Shown in pieces: positions 1 to 7,600 of a stretch of 14,492 nucleotides of DNA. The first letter of the stretch is position 1; each line of letters begins with the position of its first letter. The translations under genes were made by a program, and so were the position numbers. The notes beneath the pieces are model-generated. The model saw nothing but the letters and a program-made list of their open reading frames with translations. It was not told the origin of the DNA and did not search any database. The DNA comes from an uncultured Eggerthella sp. Lineage in GTDB: Bacteria; Actinomycetota; Coriobacteriia; Coriobacteriales; Eggerthellaceae. The DNA is taken from NCBI GenBank assembly GCA_900546175.1, contig URBX01000014.1, positions 1 through 14,492 of the forward strand, read 5' to 3'.

Positions 1-53
1 GCAGGGGACTCTTAATCCCAAGGTCCGGGGTTCGAGTCCCCGACGGTCCACCA
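1..53 (+). tRNA. tRNA-Lys (anticodon CTT), 3' part, truncated by window start
   Basis: The 5' acceptor strand and most of the D arm lie outside the window. Visible are the anticodon stem with loop CTCTTAA at 9-15 (anticodon CTT at 11-13, reading Lys codon AAG) and a perfect T stem (CGGGG 26-30 with CCCCG 38-42) around loop TTCGAGT. The 3' acceptor strand is at 43-49, discriminator A at 50 and an encoded CCA at 51-53. The outermost anticodon-stem pair (G4-A20) looks mismatched. A terminator follows within 12 nt. Confidence 0.9.
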
Positions 54-64
54 TTTGAAACCTT

Positions 65-93
65 AAACCAGAAGATTTTCTTCTGGTTTTTTT
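65..93 (+). terminator. Intrinsic terminator after tRNA-Lys
   Basis: An 11-bp perfect stem (AAACCAGAAGA 65-75 with TCTTCTGGTTT 79-89) closes a 3-nt loop and runs into a T tract at 87-93. It ends the tRNA-Lys transcript and separates it from the antiporter gene. Confidence 0.9.
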
Positions 94-121
94 GTTTCCT
101 ATTACTTTTCTTTGTTATAAA
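92..121 (+). promoter_or_regulatory. Candidate promoter of the antiporter gene
   Basis: TATAAA at 116-121 is a 5/6 match to the -10 consensus and has the extended TGn element (TG at 113-114). A weak -35, TTGTTT at 92-97, lies 18 bp upstream and overlaps the T tract of the preceding terminator. The predicted start of transcription near 128 gives a leader of about 26 nt. No other candidate was seen in the gap. Confidence 0.4.
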
Positions 122-142
122 TAAGGGCGATAAGCGAATAGT

Positions 143-147
143 AAGGA
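143..147 (+). promoter_or_regulatory. Ribosome binding site deciding the TTG start of the antiporter
   Basis: AAGGA lies 6 nt before TTG at 154. No ATG or GTG lies at a better distance, and the protein from this TTG begins directly with a hydrophobic first membrane segment, as expected for the family. Confidence 0.65.
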
Positions 148-153
148 TTTTTT

Positions 154-2181
154 TTGGCAGCAGTTGAAGGTATATTGATATTAGTATTTGCAGTTTTAGT
201 TTCTGCAGTTCTAGACCAGATTGTGCCAAAAATATCCCTCCCTTTATTTCAAATCTTAATTGGAGTAGTAATTGCGCTTTTTGCGGTTAGTCCAATTGAT
301 GTAAGTCTTGATCCTGAGTATTTCCTTTTAGTATTTATTGCCCCTCTGTTGTTTTGGGAGTCAATAGAGTGCGATAAGAAAAATCTTCTTGAGAACAAAG
401 TATCTATTATTTCTCTTGCAGTAGGTTTAGTTGTTTGTATTACGTTGGTAGTTGGTTTTGTTTTGAACTTGTTGGTTCCTTCAATTCCTCTTGCCGCAGC
501 GTTTGCCTTAGGTGCGGCTCTTGGACCAACCGATGCAGCAGCAGTTCAAGCGCTAAAAAAAGAAGCACGATTTGGAAAGCTGGCAGGTTCTACCTTGCAA
601 GGCGAAGCACTTCTTAATGATGCTTCGGGTGTTGTATCCTTTCAGTTTGCTATTGCAGCGGTAACAACAGGTGCTTTCTCTCTCTTTGATGCAAGCATCA
701 CCTTTGTGTTTAATTTTATTGGCGGTATTGTCTTAGGTGTGTTGATTGCAGTTCTTTGCTTTTGGCTTACTTCCAAAATGCGCTCTGTTGATTTAGAGAA
801 TGTAACGGTCTATGTTCTCTTTGAAATTTCGCTTCCTTTTATCACATTTATGGTTGCCGAGCATTTGGGTGTGTCAGGCATTTTGGCAGTTGTTGCGTGT
901 GGAATTGTTTGGTCTTTGAATTCTTCGCGCAAGCTTTCACCTATTAATTCACGATTAAGCATTACTGTTTCAAGCGTGTGGAAAACAATTGCTTTTTCCC
1001 TTAACGGGTTTGTTTTTGTTCTTTTAGGGACAAAGCTTCCAGAAGCACTTACGCAAACTTGGTTAGGCCCCATTGATAATTTTGTTTTAATCGGCTTGAT
1101 TGTTGTAGTAACTCTTTTAGTAGTAGGAATTCGCTTTATATGGTCTCTCATTATGTTGCGCACCATAAAGAATCCTGAGACGAACAAGACAGAACCGTTT
1201 TCTAAAGAAATGGTTTGGGATGCGGCAATCATTACCATTGGCGGTGCAAAAGGCACGGTAACTCTTTCAATCGTGTTTGCTATTCCATTCTTTATTTCGC
1301 CTGGTGTTGAATTTCCAAATCGTTCTTTATTGATTTTTATTGTAGCAGGGGTAATTATTCTCACTCTTCTGATTGCAAACTTCGCACTTCCTCTTTTAAG
1401 TAAACAGGGTGAAGAACCAGATAGTGAAGAAAAAGAGAACCTGTATCGGATAAAAATTGATATTCTCAAAAAGGTAATCAGAAAACTCATCGAGGAGTCT
1501 TCGGAAGAGAATTTGGCCGAAACAAATGCGGTCATTATGTCATACAACAAACGTATTGAGCACATAAGAGATATTGCTGATATAAAACAACCCGCTGAAA
1601 ACAAACTAAGAATACAAATAATCAATTACCAAATTGACCGTTTAATTGAAGCTTCGGAAAAACATGAAGTAAATTCCTACGAAGCATATGTCCAGATGAA
1701 GCGTTTATACAACGCAAAAATTATGCTTGAAGACGATCGGGAAAAAGGATTCAGTTTATATTTACATAGGCGTCGGCTCAGCAATATCGGTCATTCAATT
1801 CTGTACACCATTCTTGAAGCACTTAATTTAGAAGATAGCAGTGTGATTAGTGATGAGCGTATTCTTGTTCGCCAAAAAACTGAAGAGTATGCGCTTGCGT
1901 TTTTATATCCTCTTGTTGGTGCCAATAAGTATCCAGCGGATATTGTTGCAAAGCAGATTATTGCGCACGAACGCGCGCTTACAATTATTGACCCAAATTC
2001 AGGTATGGGTCTTATTGAGGCAGATAGCAAAGTATGCCTCAATCGCATGCAAGAGCACGCACTCCAGATTGAGCGAGCGTTTATTGACGAATTCTACGCT
2101 GACGGAAAAATTACTCGTACCCAATCAAAAGAGATGAAAAAATCAGTATCCTTAATGGAAGTTGATTTGCTAGAAATATAG
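154..2181 (+). CDS. CPA1-family Na+(K+)/H+ antiporter with long cytosolic C-terminal domain
   Basis: An integral membrane protein expected to exchange Na+ or K+ for protons across the cytoplasmic membrane, in pH and salt homeostasis. Residues 1 to about 415 are a run of hydrophobic helices typical of the Na+/H+ exchanger fold. The CPA1 ion-site signatures are present: GPTDAAAVQ around D127 and EALLNDASG with the N155-D156 pair that marks electroneutral CPA1 exchangers. In the later conserved helix the usual Arg of the family's RGA-like motif is replaced by Lys (GGAKGT, K366). Residues from about 416 to 675 are a charged, mostly helical cytosolic tail of some 260 residues, similar in layout to the YjcE/NhaP-type exchangers with regulatory tails. 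The start is TTG with AAGGA 6 nt upstream. It stands alone between the tRNA-Lys terminator and uvrC. The family is clear; the cation specificity is not readable from sequence. Confidence 0.88.
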   Translation: MAAVEGILILVFAVLVSAVLDQIVPKISLPLFQILIGVVIALFAVSPIDVSLDPEYFLLVFIAPLLFWESIECDKKNLLENKVSIISLAVGLVVCITLVVGFVLNLLVPSIPLAAAFALGAALGPTDAAAVQALKKEARFGKLAGSTLQGEALLNDASGVVSFQFAIAAVTTGAFSLFDASITFVFNFIGGIVLGVLIAVLCFWLTSKMRSVDLENVTVYVLFEISLPFITFMVAEHLGVSGILAVVACGIVWSLNSSRKLSPINSRLSITVSSVWKTIAFSLNGFVFVLLGTKLPEALTQTWLGPIDNFVLIGLIVVVTLLVVGIRFIWSLIMLRTIKNPETNKTEPFSKEMVWDAAIITIGGAKGTVTLSIVFAIPFFISPGVEFPNRSLLIFIVAGVIILTLLIANFALPLLSKQGEEPDSEEKENLYRIKIDILKKVIRKLIEESSEENLAETNAVIMSYNKRIEHIRDIADIKQPAENKLRIQIINYQIDRLIEASEKHEVNSYEAYVQMKRLYNAKIMLEDDREKGFSLYLHRRRLSNIGHSILYTILEALNLEDSSVISDERILVRQKTEEYALAFLYPLVGANKYPADIVAKQIIAHERALTIIDPNSGMGLIEADSKVCLNRMQEHALQIERAFIDEFYADGKITRTQSKEMKKSVSLMEVDLLEI

Positions 2182-2258
2182 AACGTGTACTTGATTGCTT
2201 AGTGCGATTGTTGTTGCGAACATGAAATGTTTTGGCTGCAAGATTCAGATAGGATATA

Positions 2259-4220
2259 GTGCGAGTGGCAACGCTTGAAGAAATAAAAAACCAATTAAAC
2301 TCGGTGCCAACGCTACCAGGTTGTTATCTCTGGAAAGATAAAGAGGGCACCGTTCTCTATGTGGGTAAAGCAAAACAGCTTCGTGCGCGTATGCGTCAAT
2401 ATGTAAATTACCAAGACACTCGAGAAAAAATCCCTTTACTGGTGTCTCAAATTGATTCCTTTGAATATATCGTTACCGAAAATGAGCATGAAAGCTTAGT
2501 GCTAGAGAGAAATCTCATTAGGCAGTATGCTCCTTACTTTAACGCTGACTTTAAAGACGATAAAACTTATCCCTTTATTGCGCTTTCAAAAAATGAAGTA
2601 TTTCCTGCTTTGAAATACACGCGCGAGAAGCATAAAAAAGATTCTCGCTATTTTGGTCCCTATACTGATTCACGAGCCGCTCGTGAGCTTATTGATATTA
2701 CACGTAAGCTTATTCCAATATGTAGTGCTTCTTGTGTTGAATGGAAGCGTCTGGCTCGAAAGTTAGAGAATTGTTCTTATGACGAAGTTGAGCTTTCAAG
2801 CCGTCCCTGTTTTAACGCACACGTAGGACTTGGGCCTGGTGCTTGTTGTGGTTGGATTACCCCTGAGCAGTATAGAGAAAACATAAGCCGTGTTGAGCGT
2901 TTTTTGAGAGGATCTCGAAAAGAGTTTTTGCAGGAACTTTCGGAAGAAATGGATCATGCAGCACAAGAGTTAGATTTTGAGCGTGCAGCGCGGGTGAAAA
3001 AACAGATAGATATTATTTCTAACCTTCAAGATAACCAACATGTTGTGGCTGATAATAGCCTCAATGCTGATGTTATTGGTGTTTTTCGCGAAGAGACTAT
3101 TGCGGGATTTACTGTTCTTATTGTCAGAGAAGGTGCAGTAGTAAACACGAATGAGTTTGTTTTCAATAAGGGTAAAGATATTGCACTTGAAGAACTCATC
3201 CATATGTTTGTTCTTCGCTATTACGAAACAACGGAATCTATTCCTCATGAAATTATCTTGGATACTCCTATGGAAGACCAAGAGGTTTTTGAGCAATGGC
3301 TTACCGAGAAATTGGCAAGCCCGCATGGCGCGAAGGTGCGCTTTACTATTCCTCAAAGAGGGGATAAGGCTGCGCTTTTGCGTATGGCAACAAAAAATGC
3401 TCGTCACGTTCTTTTGCGCTATAAAGTTCGAAATTCATACGATGACGAACGTATCAACAAGGCGCTTCTTCAATTGGAAAGCGCCCTTGCGCTCGAGAAG
3501 CCTCCTTATCGTATAGAATGCTTCGATATTTCAACTAACCATGGCACGTATACTGTTGCTTCAATGGTGGTATTTGTAAACGGAAAGCCTGATAAGAGCC
3601 AATATCGTCGTTTTAAGATTAAAACTCCACTTGAAGAAGCGAATGACTTTATTAGCATGCAAGAAGTAATGGAGCGAAGGTATAGTCCTGAGCGAATGGA
3701 GGATACCCGATTTGGCTCAAAGCCTGACTTGATTATTCTTGATGGTGGAAAGCCTCAACTGTCTGCAGTAGAGGAGATGTTTGATCGAAAGGGCATTGAA
3801 GACATTGCTCTATGTGGTCTGGCAAAACGCGATGAAGAGTTATTTGTTCCTTGGCAGGATGACGGTCCTATTGTTTTACCAGCAGGATCGCCAAGCCTCT
3901 ACTTGGTAAAGCAAATTCGTGACGAAGCGCATCGTTTTGCAATTACTTTCCATAGGGAATTGCGTCGAAAAGGTATGACTGCAAGTATTCTTGATGAAGT
4001 GGTTGGTTTAGGTCCTCAACGTAAAAAGAAACTTCTCAAGCACTTTGGTAGTTTTGCAAAAATTCGTCAGGCCTCACTAGAAGAGATAAAAGCTACTAAA
4101 GTGCTACCCGAGGCGGTTGCTGAAGAACTTTTCATTGTTCTGCGGCAATATCATTTACAAGATCAAGAACCTGATAAGGCCGAGAAACAGAAACCTAGCC
4201 TTTCGCAGGAAAATGCTTAA
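2259..4220 (+). CDS. uvrC: UvrABC excinuclease subunit C
   Basis: The dual-incision nuclease of bacterial nucleotide excision repair, which cuts on both sides of a lesion loaded by UvrA and UvrB. Domains in order: GIY-YIG nuclease at about 14-100 (GCYLW, LYVGKAK, probable catalytic E83); a cysteine-rich linker at 155-197; a UVR domain that contacts UvrB at about 228-260 (LDFERAARVKKQID); an RNase H-like endonuclease with acidic and histidine residues D423, D495 and H558; and helix-hairpin-helix repeats at about 575-615. Length (653 aa) is normal. The start is ambiguous: GTG at 2259 lies only 4 nt after AGGA (2251-2254), while the in-frame GTG at 2265 lies 10 nt after it; the second would give a protein starting MATLEE. 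The cysteine pattern differs from the usual Fe-S motif (see findings). It lies 38 nt upstream of rapZ with no terminator between, so co-transcription is likely. Confidence 0.96.
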   Translation: MRVATLEEIKNQLNSVPTLPGCYLWKDKEGTVLYVGKAKQLRARMRQYVNYQDTREKIPLLVSQIDSFEYIVTENEHESLVLERNLIRQYAPYFNADFKDDKTYPFIALSKNEVFPALKYTREKHKKDSRYFGPYTDSRAARELIDITRKLIPICSASCVEWKRLARKLENCSYDEVELSSRPCFNAHVGLGPGACCGWITPEQYRENISRVERFLRGSRKEFLQELSEEMDHAAQELDFERAARVKKQIDIISNLQDNQHVVADNSLNADVIGVFREETIAGFTVLIVREGAVVNTNEFVFNKGKDIALEELIHMFVLRYYETTESIPHEIILDTPMEDQEVFEQWLTEKLASPHGAKVRFTIPQRGDKAALLRMATKNARHVLLRYKVRNSYDDERINKALLQLESALALEKPPYRIECFDISTNHGTYTVASMVVFVNGKPDKSQYRRFKIKTPLEEANDFISMQEVMERRYSPERMEDTRFGSKPDLIILDGGKPQLSAVEEMFDRKGIEDIALCGLAKRDEELFVPWQDDGPIVLPAGSPSLYLVKQIRDEAHRFAITFHRELRRKGMTASILDEVVGLGPQRKKKLLKHFGSFAKIRQASLEEIKATKVLPEAVAEELFIVLRQYHLQDQEPDKAEKQKPSLSQENA

Positions 4221-4258
4221 TAATTAAACCAGTAAAACCAAACGAACTCGAGGAAAAA

Positions 4259-5227
4259 ATGAGCAACGAAGAAAAACGCGAAATCCAATCTGAAGAAATG
4301 ATGTCTGATGCTCAACCTCAATCTTTAAGTGGTGCTGATATCGTAATAATTACCGGCATGAGTGGTGCTGGTCGAACTGAAGCAATGCATACCTTTGAAG
4401 ATTTGGGCTATTTTTGTATTGATAACCTCCCTCCTTCGTTGATTATGAATTTAGTTTCATTGGCTACCGTGCCAGGTCAAACCGATATTTCTCGAAAACT
4501 CTGTATTGTGTGCGATGTGCGCAATAGGCAGTATTTTAAACAGCTTGTTGGTGAGCTTGAAAACTTACGTTCGGTAGGAGTGCCTTTTAAGATTGTCTAT
4601 CTTGATGCAAAAGATGAATCATTAATTGCACGCTATAAAGCCTCTCGAAGAAAACATCCTTTATGCATTGATTCTCCTATTACTATCGCTGAGGCAATTA
4701 AACATGAACGAGAGCTGACAAAGCGCCTTCGTTCTATTTCCGATTCGGTTATTGACACTACCAATTTAAAGCCTCGTCAGCTTCGTGAAGAGTTGCGCAA
4801 TCTCTACTCTCGGCTTTCGGACAAGGAAGGTCTGAGTGTTAGCATATATTCCTTTGGATTTAAGCATGGTGCGCCTACTGATGCAGATATTGTTATCGAT
4901 GTGCGCTTTTTACCGAATCCGTTCTATATTCCCGAAATGCGTTCTCTAACAGGTCTTGATGAGATAGTGCGTGATTATGTTATCAATAAGCCTGAAACTA
5001 CTGAATTCTTGCTTGCGTGGGAGAATTTACTCAAGTGTGTTATGCCTGGTTATGTTGCTGAAGGAAAACAACAGCTTGTTATTGGAATTGGCTGTACGGG
5101 TGGTCAGCACCGCAGCGTTGCTCTTGCGGAAAAAACGGGTGAAATCTTAAAGAAAATGGAATATAACGTCGTAGTTTCTCATCGCGATATTGCACTTGCT
5201 GACACTTCGAAAGAGGCATCAAAATGA
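4259..5227 (+). CDS. rapZ: RapZ/YvcJ-family P-loop nucleotide-binding protein (RNase adapter homolog)
   Basis: A GTP/ATP-binding protein. In E. coli RapZ senses glucosamine-6-phosphate and delivers the small RNA GlmZ to RNase E; in Gram-positives the role of the YvcJ homolog is less clear. The P-loop is GMSGAGRT at 33-40, with Arg where many homologs have Lys, the form I associate with Actinobacteria. It is followed by the family signature FEDLGYFCIDNLPP around D55. The C-terminal half has the conserved FGFKHG, DVRFLPNPFY and GCTGGQHRSV (278-287) motifs of the metabolite-binding domain. ATG at 4259 has GAGGA 4 nt upstream. The N-terminal 26 residues are acidic and extend beyond the core. The stop codon overlaps the start of the next gene (ATGA at 5224-5227), so translation is probably coupled. 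Confidence 0.95.
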   Translation: MSNEEKREIQSEEMMSDAQPQSLSGADIVIITGMSGAGRTEAMHTFEDLGYFCIDNLPPSLIMNLVSLATVPGQTDISRKLCIVCDVRNRQYFKQLVGELENLRSVGVPFKIVYLDAKDESLIARYKASRRKHPLCIDSPITIAEAIKHERELTKRLRSISDSVIDTTNLKPRQLREELRNLYSRLSDKEGLSVSIYSFGFKHGAPTDADIVIDVRFLPNPFYIPEMRSLTGLDEIVRDYVINKPETTEFLLAWENLLKCVMPGYVAEGKQQLVIGIGCTGGQHRSVALAEKTGEILKKMEYNVVVSHRDIALADTSKEASK

Positions 5228-6522
5228 GCAAGCATGCAAGAATTGATTTTAAGTCTGATTCAACAGATTTATCATCGTTTGATTCTCAATCAGAGGGTGC
5301 TCATGCCTCAAGGGCTGCTTCAGCAATTGACCCTAATCCCCGTGAAGGAACGTTTCGCCCGAAGCATGCGCGTCCAAGCACTTCTCTGAAATATATGGAG
5401 CTTGAAAACGAAGCGTTTCATCGAGATGCTTCTTCAACAGTTTCCTTTAAAGCTATTTCTCCTGAGATGTGGCAAAGTCACCCTGATTTTTCATCGCTTA
5501 AAGCGGTAGTTTTAGGGGGCGGCACCGGAGCTCCTGTCTCAATTAAAACATTGCTTCAATTGGGGGTTCAAACAAGTGCCGTTGTTGCTATGGCTGATGA
5601 TGGGGGCTCTACGGGCATTTTGCGAGAGGAAGCTCATGTAACCCCACCAGGAGACATACGTAAATGCCTTGCCGCTTTTGCCGAAGATCCTGAGGATCCT
5701 TTTACGAAAGCGTTTAAGTATCGTTTTGAATTCGCGCGTAATCATACTCTGGGAAATCTCATGCTTTCTGCGTTGGAAAACGCAACGGGGTCTTTCCCGG
5801 AGGCTATCAAGATTTGCGGTCAAATGCTAAATGCTCGAGGCCGCGTTTATCCTTCAACCTTGGAAAATGTCACCTTGTGTGCACGAACCAGGGAAGGAAA
5901 AACATTGCGCGGACAGGCAAATGCTTGTAAATCAGAAATTGCGTTGAGAAGAGTGTGGCTTGAATCGGATGAGCCTCATTTTGCCTATAAGGGAGCAGTT
6001 CAAGCAATCGAAGAGGCGGATTTATTGATCCTTGGTCCCGGATCCTTATTTACTTCCATCATTCCAAATCTTTGTGTGGAAGGGATTGTAGAAGCTATTG
6101 AAAGAAGTCAGGCAAAAACGGTTTTTGTCTGCAGTCTTGCTGATATGCAGGGTGAAACTTGGGGAATGAATGCATACGAGCATGTTGATGCTTTGTTGCG
6201 TCATGGTATGGAAGGATTACTTGATTACGTACTAATTCACAACGAAGGAACACTCAAAAAAGAGTCCTTTAGCCAAAGTGCGTATCGTTCTTTAGCTAAT
6301 AGCGGGATTTTGACTCCCCGTTTCAAAGATATGCCTCAGGGCCCTGTAAAAATTCGACCAGTTCATATTTCGCTGAAGGACGTGGAGGCAATTCAGGCTC
6401 GTGGTCCTAAGGTGGAGATTCGAAATTTTGCCGATCCTCAGTATCCTACATGGCATAATCCTCAGGCATTAGGAAACGCTTTCACGGAAATCTTGAAACA
6501 ATGTCTTTCTCAACAGAAGTAA
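5224..6522 (+). CDS. yvcK: YvcK/MgfK (GluconeogenesIs factor, CofD-like) with N-terminal extension
   Basis: A cytosolic CofD-like protein. Homologs (B. subtilis YvcK, mycobacterial CuvA) are needed for cell shape and growth on gluconeogenic carbon sources, and bind UDP-sugars. The core begins at about residue 93 with VVLGGGTGAP (95-104), then the MADDGGSTGILRE motif (about 123-135), PPGDIRKCL, NHTLGNLMLSAL and LGPGSLFTSIIPNL, all family hallmarks. Residues 1-92 are an extra Ser- and charge-rich stretch with little hydrophobic content, in which KHAR occurs twice (3-6 and 47-50); most family members start near the glycine-rich loop. The ATG overlaps the rapZ stop by 4 nt, which supports this upstream start rather than an internal one. 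The 3' end overlaps whiA by 22 nt. The position between rapZ and whiA is the classic Gram-positive context. Confidence 0.94.
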   Translation: MSKHARIDFKSDSTDLSSFDSQSEGAHASRAASAIDPNPREGTFRPKHARPSTSLKYMELENEAFHRDASSTVSFKAISPEMWQSHPDFSSLKAVVLGGGTGAPVSIKTLLQLGVQTSAVVAMADDGGSTGILREEAHVTPPGDIRKCLAAFAEDPEDPFTKAFKYRFEFARNHTLGNLMLSALENATGSFPEAIKICGQMLNARGRVYPSTLENVTLCARTREGKTLRGQANACKSEIALRRVWLESDEPHFAYKGAVQAIEEADLLILGPGSLFTSIIPNLCVEGIVEAIERSQAKTVFVCSLADMQGETWGMNAYEHVDALLRHGMEGLLDYVLIHNEGTLKKESFSQSAYRSLANSGILTPRFKDMPQGPVKIRPVHISLKDVEAIQARGPKVEIRNFADPQYPTWHNPQALGNAFTEILKQCLSQQK

Positions 6523-7466
6523 AAGAAGAACTTATCGAAATACCGCCCCAATGCCCTCATTGCAATGAGGCACTAATCTCTGCGCTTTTGCGTATTAATG
6601 GCACGTTGCTTTTTAGCGGAGGAGGTTCTGTTCGATTAGAGGTCACTACTGAAGTACCTTTCGTTGCGCGCTTGATAACCGAGACGTTAACTAATCGGTA
6701 TAACTTGCAGGTTGTTATTACCGTTCGCCAAAACGTTCTTCATAAAACACCAAACTGGCTTATAGAAGTTCCCTATCAAAAAAATCTTGAAGAGATACTC
6801 AAGCAATTAGGAATCTTGAAAAAAGAAGGAACGCTCGAACGAGGTGTTTCTGACGAATTTAAAAATAGTCCTTGTTGTTTCAATTCTTATGTTCGAGGAT
6901 TGTTTTTGGGAAGCGGATTTGTCTCTGATCCAAAGGGCAACTTTCATCTTGAAATAAAAATTGATTCCGAGTACCTTGCTGAAGAAGTTGCCTCTCAGCT
7001 TCAGCGTTCGGGCATAGAGGGAGTTCCTATTCCTGTTCGCACAACTCCCCGGCGCAATTCAATCATACTGTATCTTAAGAGCGGTGAGCATATTGCTACG
7101 TTCATGAAAGCGCTTAAGGCAACTAAAACATATGAAACTATTCAGCAGGCTCGTTCAACAAAAAATGTTCGTAATGCGGTAAATAGGCAGGTTAATGCCG
7201 AGATTGCTAATTCGAACAAAATTGGAGCAGCTTCTCAAAAGCAAATTGCAACTATTCGTCGTGTGCTGAGTTATTACAGTTTTAACAATCTTCCTCAGGC
7301 ATTGCAGGAGTACGTTCTCTTGCGCGTTTCTAATCCGGAAGCATCTATGAAAGAATTGGGTGAATTGGCAAATCCACCTCTTTCGAAATCCGCAATTTAT
7401 CATAGAGTCAAACGCTTCGAAGAAATGGAAAAGGGGCTGCCGCACCGCTCCCATGAGGATAAATAG
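6501..7466 (+). CDS. whiA: WhiA sporulation/division transcription factor homolog
   Basis: A DNA-binding regulator. In Streptomyces it acts with WhiB to switch on sporulation septation; in non-sporulating Gram-positives it affects division and chromosome segregation. The N-terminal half is the degenerate LAGLIDADG homing-endonuclease fold: first repeat around ALLRINGTLLFSGG (28-42), second repeat around YVRGLFLGSGFVSDPKGNFH (130-149). The catalytic acidic residues of true homing endonucleases are not conserved. The C-terminal half (about 220-310) holds the family motif NVRNAVNRQVNAEIANSNK (222-240) and a helix-turn-helix at 281-309. Length (321 aa) is typical. A CPHC pair at 18-21 lies where related proteins often have cysteines. 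The start overlaps the end of yvcK by 22 nt and has only a weak upstream GGAAA at 10 nt. It is the last gene of the rapZ-yvcK-whiA block, with no terminator before gapA. Confidence 0.94.
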   Translation: MSFSTEVKEELIEIPPQCPHCNEALISALLRINGTLLFSGGGSVRLEVTTEVPFVARLITETLTNRYNLQVVITVRQNVLHKTPNWLIEVPYQKNLEEILKQLGILKKEGTLERGVSDEFKNSPCCFNSYVRGLFLGSGFVSDPKGNFHLEIKIDSEYLAEEVASQLQRSGIEGVPIPVRTTPRRNSIILYLKSGEHIATFMKALKATKTYETIQQARSTKNVRNAVNRQVNAEIANSNKIGAASQKQIATIRRVLSYYSFNNLPQALQEYVLLRVSNPEASMKELGELANPPLSKSAIYHRVKRFEEMEKGLPHRSHEDK

Positions 7467-7506
7467 CGCGCTATTCCTATTGTTTGTGTTTGGAACAGGC
7501 TTTTTC

Positions 7507-7535
7507 TTTAGCTCTATTTCCCTTTCTGCTATGAT
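7507..7535 (+). promoter_or_regulatory. Candidate extended -10 promoter of gapA
   Basis: TATGAT at 7530-7535 (5/6 match) is preceded by TGC at 7527-7529, giving an extended -10 element. The -35 region TTTAGC at 7507-7512, 17 bp upstream, is poor, as is common with extended -10 promoters. The predicted transcript start near 7542 leaves a leader of about 60 nt that contains the inverted repeat at 7553-7574. Confidence 0.45.
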
Positions 7536-7552
7536 TGTTTGTGTCTCATTAC

Positions 7553-7574
7553 TAGAAACCCCACAGTGTTTCTA
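7553..7574 (+). promoter_or_regulatory. Inverted repeat in the gapA leader (operator or RNA hairpin)
   Basis: TAGAAAC (7553-7559) and its exact reverse complement GTTTCTA (7568-7574) flank an 8-nt centre. The site is just downstream of the candidate gapA promoter and about 14 nt before the ribosome binding site. It could bind a dimeric repressor or form a 7-bp mRNA hairpin. There is no T tract, so it is not a terminator. Confidence 0.4.
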
Positions 7575-7600
7575 CAGGGAATTTTTGAAAGGGAATCACT

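Noticed and set aside
810..1625. Long antisense open frame (271 codons) inside the antiporter gene
   Set aside because: The protein is rich in Ser, Thr and Arg without recognisable motifs, is a mirror of a well-supported membrane protein gene, and has no clear ribosome binding site.
2182..2258. Promoter or terminator between the antiporter gene and uvrC
   Set aside because: No hairpin with a T tract and no credible -35/-10 pair were found in these 77 bases.
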